Origin: Caulobacteraceae bacterium
GTDB taxonomy: Bacteria; Pseudomonadota; Alphaproteobacteria; Caulobacterales; Caulobacteraceae
DNA length: 21,891 nt
Direction: 5' to 3'
Assembly: GCA_947501315.1 (NCBI GenBank)
Contig: CANMXH010000009.1
Location: forward strand, 1-21,891
In this document: positions 19,329-21,891 of the stretch, in pieces
How positions within the stretch are numbered: the first letter of the stretch is position 1
Layout: the number at the start of each line of letters is the position of its first letter
The notes under the pieces: model-generated
The model's input: only the letters and a program-made list of their open reading frames with translations
Database searches by the model: none
What the model was told of the DNA's origin: nothing
Program-made: the position numbers and the translations under genes

Positions 19329-19420
19329 GGAGCGACAACTTGCCGTTCGCCTGACAGCAACGCCACCCCGTCCTGCCAGGATTTCTCTTCGGAGGCGCCC
19401 CAGCCTTTGCAGCGCCTGAC
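19329..19420. other. Intergenic stretch after gltB
   Basis: No gene is recognised in this stretch. A minus-strand frame ending near 19325 reads ...CKGWGASEEKSWQDGVALLSGERQVVAP and looks protein-like. It has no clear start and overlaps the repeat, so it is at best a remnant. Inside the end of gltB, CAAAGCC (19282-19288) and GGCTTTG (19305-19311) could form a 7-bp stem, but without a T-run. Confidence 0.3.
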
Positions 19421-19615
19421 GGAGACGATCTGTCGCTGGACTGCCCCCCACCGCCAAGCATTTCCTCGATAACCGCCGGGTCCCTGTAACCTGGGAGATA
19501 ACCCGGACATTGCCGCGACTTTGCCGAACCCGGAGACAGTCGGGCTGTCTCTGATCGCGGGATATTGCCCGCAACATATCTAGCCGGCGAGCGTAGGCCC
19601 TGGATTGGTGATCGG
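19421..19615. repeat. Extragenic repeat copy C
   Basis: This is the partner of copy B, sharing the 30-nt and 20-nt identical blocks and, at 19424-19443, nearly the same start as copy A. The hairpin GAGACAG (19533-19539) with CTGTCTC (19545-19551) is a perfect 7-bp stem, longer than in copy B. A further stem GCGGG (19557-19561) with CCCGC (19568-19572) is present only here. The stem formed by CCGGGT is kept with a G-U pair. The copy lies in the gap after gltB, where it might act as a transcript end. Confidence 0.7.
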
Positions 19616-19686
19616 GCGGCGGGTGACTGACGCCATCCGCGGCAACCCAGACTGATTGTTGCAATTCGAGATGACGTCAGCCAAGA

Positions 19687-19702
19687 ATGACAGCGCTGTC
19701 AT
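19687..19702. promoter_or_regulatory. Perfect 16-bp palindrome, LacI-family-type operator
   Basis: ATGACAGCGCTGTCAT is a perfect palindrome with a central CG, the pattern of LacI/GalR-family operators in proteobacterial sugar genes. It ends 58 nt before the start of a sugar transporter gene and within its probable promoter region. The regulator is not encoded in the window. Confidence 0.65.
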
Positions 19703-19760
19703 AACAACGCGACGTCTGACGGATCCACCTGCGGGTGCTCCAGTGCCTTGAGGGAAGACA

Positions 19761-21053
19761 ATGACCGAAACCGCTCCGCAGTCTGCACGGGTCGCCCAGG
19801 GAACCGGCGCGGCCTTCGCCTATGTCACCACCCTGTTTTTCGCCTGGGGCTTTGCGACTTCCCTTATCGACCCCCTGATGGCCGCGACCCAGCGGGTCTT
19901 CGAGCTGACCTATACGGAGACGACCCTGGCCGCCTCTGCCTGGTTCATTGCCTATGGGGTTGTCTCGGTGCCGGCTGCAGGAGTGCTATCAAGGCTGGGC
20001 TACAGCCGCGCGGTCATCGCTGCATTGGCGACCATTGTGGCCGGTTGCCTGATCGTTCCGGTGGCCACCATCCTCGACTGGTATCCCGGCGTGTTGCTGG
20101 CGTTGTTCGTCATCGCCTCTGGCGTCACCCTGCTGCAGGTGGCCGCCAACCCCCTGGTCGCGGGCCTGGGGACTGCGACGGGGTCGCACGCCCGGCTTAA
20201 CTTCTCCCAGTTCTTCAACTCGCTCGGCACCACACTCGGGCCGTTCCTCGGATCGTCCGTGTTGCTCACCGGCGGCGTGTTTGCGGCCGGTGCCGTGGTC
20301 ACTGAGGTCACCCGTGCGGAATCCCTGCGCAGCATCGACTTCGCCTTCCTCGCCATGGGCGGCTTCTTCGCGCTCATCGCCGTTTTCATCTTCACAGCGC
20401 GCAGGAAGATCGACGCCGCCGCGGCCGGATCCAAAGTCGAGATATCCTCGCCGCTCAAGGCCTTCGGCTCGAAATGGGCCCTGTTCGGCGCGGCCGCCAT
20501 CTTCCTCTATGTCGGATCTGAAGTGACGATCGGTGCCCTGCTGACCAATTTCCTCAACAGTCCCAATATTCTCGACGTTCCGCTCGAGCAGGCTGGAAAA
20601 ATGGTCAGCTTCTACTGGGGTGGGGCCATGGTGGGGCGGCTGATCGGCAGTGCGCTACTGACCCGCATCAAGCCCGGTGTTCTTCTGGCGATATGCACCG
20701 TCATGGCCGGTGGTCTCTGCCTTGCCGTAACCCAGACGACCGGCGTGACCGCGGCCTATGCGGCCATCGCCATCGGCCTGTTCAACTCCATTATGTTCCC
20801 GACCATCTTCACCCTGACGCTGGAGCGGTCTTCGGCAGCTCCGTCAGCCACCTCTGGCCTTCTGTGCACAGCGATCGTGGGTGGCGCGGTCCTGCCGTGG
20901 ATTGGCGGCATGGTCGCCGATGGATCGTCGACCATGAACCCCGTCTTCTATGTACCGCTGGCTGGCTATGCCCTGCTCACCGTCTTTGCGGTGGTATGTG
21001 CACGGACGTCAGCGTCGAACAGCGTCGACGCCAACGCTCCGGCACCGCACTGA
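19761..21053 (+). CDS. Sugar:proton symporter, MFS, FucP/GluP (FHS) type
   Basis: This is an inner-membrane major facilitator of 430 residues with about 12 hydrophobic segments and a central cytoplasmic loop (ARRKIDAAAAGSKVE, around residue 215). FFAWGFATSLIDPL with its acidic residue in the first helix, LLQVAANPLVAGLG and ARLNFSQFFNSLGTTLGPFLGS are typical of the fucose/glucose-galactose permease family. FWGGAMVGRLIGS-like (FYWGGAMVGRLIGSAL) and FNSIMFPTIFTLTLE in the second half are too. The substrate cannot be read from sequence: glucose, galactose, fucose, N-acetylglucosamine or a disaccharide unit are all possible. GAGGGAAG lies 5-6 nt before the ATG. Control by a LacI-type repressor is suggested by the upstream palindrome. 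Confidence 0.88.
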   Translation: MTETAPQSARVAQGTGAAFAYVTTLFFAWGFATSLIDPLMAATQRVFELTYTETTLAASAWFIAYGVVSVPAAGVLSRLGYSRAVIAALATIVAGCLIVPVATILDWYPGVLLALFVIASGVTLLQVAANPLVAGLGTATGSHARLNFSQFFNSLGTTLGPFLGSSVLLTGGVFAAGAVVTEVTRAESLRSIDFAFLAMGGFFALIAVFIFTARRKIDAAAAGSKVEISSPLKAFGSKWALFGAAAIFLYVGSEVTIGALLTNFLNSPNILDVPLEQAGKMVSFYWGGAMVGRLIGSALLTRIKPGVLLAICTVMAGGLCLAVTQTTGVTAAYAAIAIGLFNSIMFPTIFTLTLERSSAAPSATSGLLCTAIVGGAVLPWIGGMVADGSSTMNPVFYVPLAGYALLTVFAVVCARTSASNSVDANAPAPH

Positions 21054-21056
21054 ATG

Positions 21057-21094
21057 CGTCCCCGGACCGCAGCGGGTGCTGCGGTCCGGGGACG
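21057..21094. terminator. Bidirectional hairpin terminator between convergent genes
   Basis: A perfect 17-bp stem (21057-21073 with 21078-21094) around a GGGT loop starts 4 nt after the sugar transporter stop and ends 12 nt before the antiporter stop on the other strand. It has no T-run in either direction, but its position and strength suit a shared terminator for the two converging transcripts. Confidence 0.75.
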
Positions 21095-21105
21095 GGACGA
21101 CCCGG

Positions 21106-21891
21106 TCAGGCTGGCGGTTTCTGCCCGGGCTTCAACAGCTGCGTTACCATCGGAATGGTCAGCATGGTCGACCCGACCGCCATCAGGAGCAGGGCGGTGA
21201 AGGCGTCATTGGTGATTACCTGCCTGTCCAGAAGGATGTTGGCGAAAATGATCATGATCAGGGCCTTGGTCTGAAGCAGCCAGCCAATCACAGACGCCTC
21301 GCCTTTGGGCCATCTGAGGATGCGGCCGGCCAGGTGAACGCCTGCCAGCTTGCCGGTGACGGAGGCGATCAGAAGAACGCCGGCGGCCAAGAATACCGCG
21401 GTTCCGCCCACGTCCCATTGGGTCCTCAGGCCGGTGCTCAGGAAGAAGACCGGCATAATGGCCAGCAGGATATGATCCCGAAACTGATCCATCTTCGTGC
21501 GGTCGAACCAGGACTGGTCCAGCACCACGCCTGCCAGAAAGGCACCGACCATGAAATGCAGGCCTGACCAGTCGCCTGCGAAGCCGCACGCCGCCAGCCA
21601 GATGAGGCTGACGTACCAGCGGTCCGGCTCGGGAATACGCTTCATCAGCGCCCGGATCGCGATAGCCGCGACGGTGAAGCCCACGACGAAAACCGCCTGA
21701 CGGCCGAGACGATCCCAGTCCAGCAGGATGAGGGCCAGGACTCCCCAGATCGCGATGTCGTCCAGGCTGGCGTAGCGCAATATCCGCTGACCCAGCGGCT
21801 GTCTCAGGATCTCCAGTTTCTCCATGAACAGCATGAGGATCGGCAGGGCGGTAACGGCACAGGCCATGCCGATGCCGAGCACCACCTGCCA
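21106..21891 (-). CDS. CPA2-type cation/proton antiporter (partial, N-terminus outside window)
   Basis: The minus-strand frame is open to the window edge (WQVVLGIGMACAVTALPIL...), so 262 C-terminal residues are visible. Members are about 400 or more residues. It is hydrophobic, with segments such as AIWGVLALILLDW, QAVFVVGFTVAAIAIRALM and AIMPVFFLSTGLRTQW. VTALPIL-LF-EKL, ASLDDIAIW with its acidic pair, HFMVGAFLAGV and MPVFFLSTGL are landmarks of the Na+/H+ exchanger (Kef/NapA-like) membrane domain. The Asp-Asp in SLDDIAIW fits the ion-binding region. The C-terminus is short (QLLKPGQKPPA), with no TrkA/RCK domain, so this is not a full KefB/KefC. A GTG at 21885 is in frame but is unlikely to be the true start. 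Confidence 0.85.
   Translation of the reverse strand, partial: WQVVLGIGMACAVTALPILMLFMEKLEILRQPLGQRILRYASLDDIAIWGVLALILLDWDRLGRQAVFVVGFTVAAIAIRALMKRIPEPDRWYVSLIWLAACGFAGDWSGLHFMVGAFLAGVVLDQSWFDRTKMDQFRDHILLAIMPVFFLSTGLRTQWDVGGTAVFLAAGVLLIASVTGKLAGVHLAGRILRWPKGEASVIGWLLQTKALIMIIFANILLDRQVITNDAFTALLLMAVGSTMLTIPMVTQLLKPGQKPPA

Noticed and set aside
21885..21885. GTG as the start of the antiporter gene
   Set aside because: The frame remains open to the window edge and the homologous domain clearly begins earlier, so the true start is outside the window.

Overview
The window is GC-rich and almost fully coding, and looks like an alphaproteobacterial chromosome. The best guess is Caulobacterales (Brevundimonas/Caulobacter-like). 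That guess rests on the style of the GltD-GltB pair, the amtB plus TorF-type porin pairing, and promoter-like boxes of Caulobacter type. It is an impression from remembered families, not from a database search.

Layout. Positions 1-135 hold the left end of an IS3-family insertion sequence (start of orfA, minus strand). A short copy of an extragenic repeat follows (151-186), then a transcription-attenuation leader (about 474-737). The leader contains a leader peptide packed with Leu/Val/Ile codons and a rho-independent terminator. From 778 to 10761 runs a nine-gene branched-chain amino acid operon: ilvD-ilvC-ilvB(G)-ilvM-leuA-ilvE-leuC-leuD-leuB. Its gene junctions have gaps of 3 nt or less, or overlap. 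Together with threonine deaminase (not in the window) it covers the isoleucine, valine and leucine routes. A 400-bp intergenic region (10762-11161) carries a second repeat copy and a long inverted repeat next to the ammonium transporter gene amtB. amtB is followed by a TorF-like outer-membrane protein, then gltD-gltB (NADPH glutamate synthase). A second large gap (19329-19760) carries a third repeat copy and a perfect LacI-type palindrome upstream of a FucP/GluP-type sugar transporter. The window ends in a convergent, partial CPA2-type cation/proton antiporter, separated by a 17-bp perfect hairpin.

How it works together. GltBD makes glutamate from glutamine and 2-oxoglutarate, and AmtB brings in ammonium. 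Glutamate is the amino donor for IlvE, so nitrogen assimilation sits beside its consumer pathway. Control of the ilv-leu operon appears to rest on attenuation. LeuA is only 408 residues and lacks the usual C-terminal leucine-sensing domain, so leucine may act here mainly through the leader and not through allostery.

Most notable points: the attenuator with a testable antiterminator pairing (652-658 with 711-717); the short LeuA; the gammaproteobacterial flavour of the operon (IlvM-type small subunit, E. coli-like IlvE, attenuation); a pair of imperfect extragenic repeats about 8.6 kb apart bracketing the amtB-gltB block; and two strong putative operators (11102-11143 and 19687-19702). No entirely new system was recognised.
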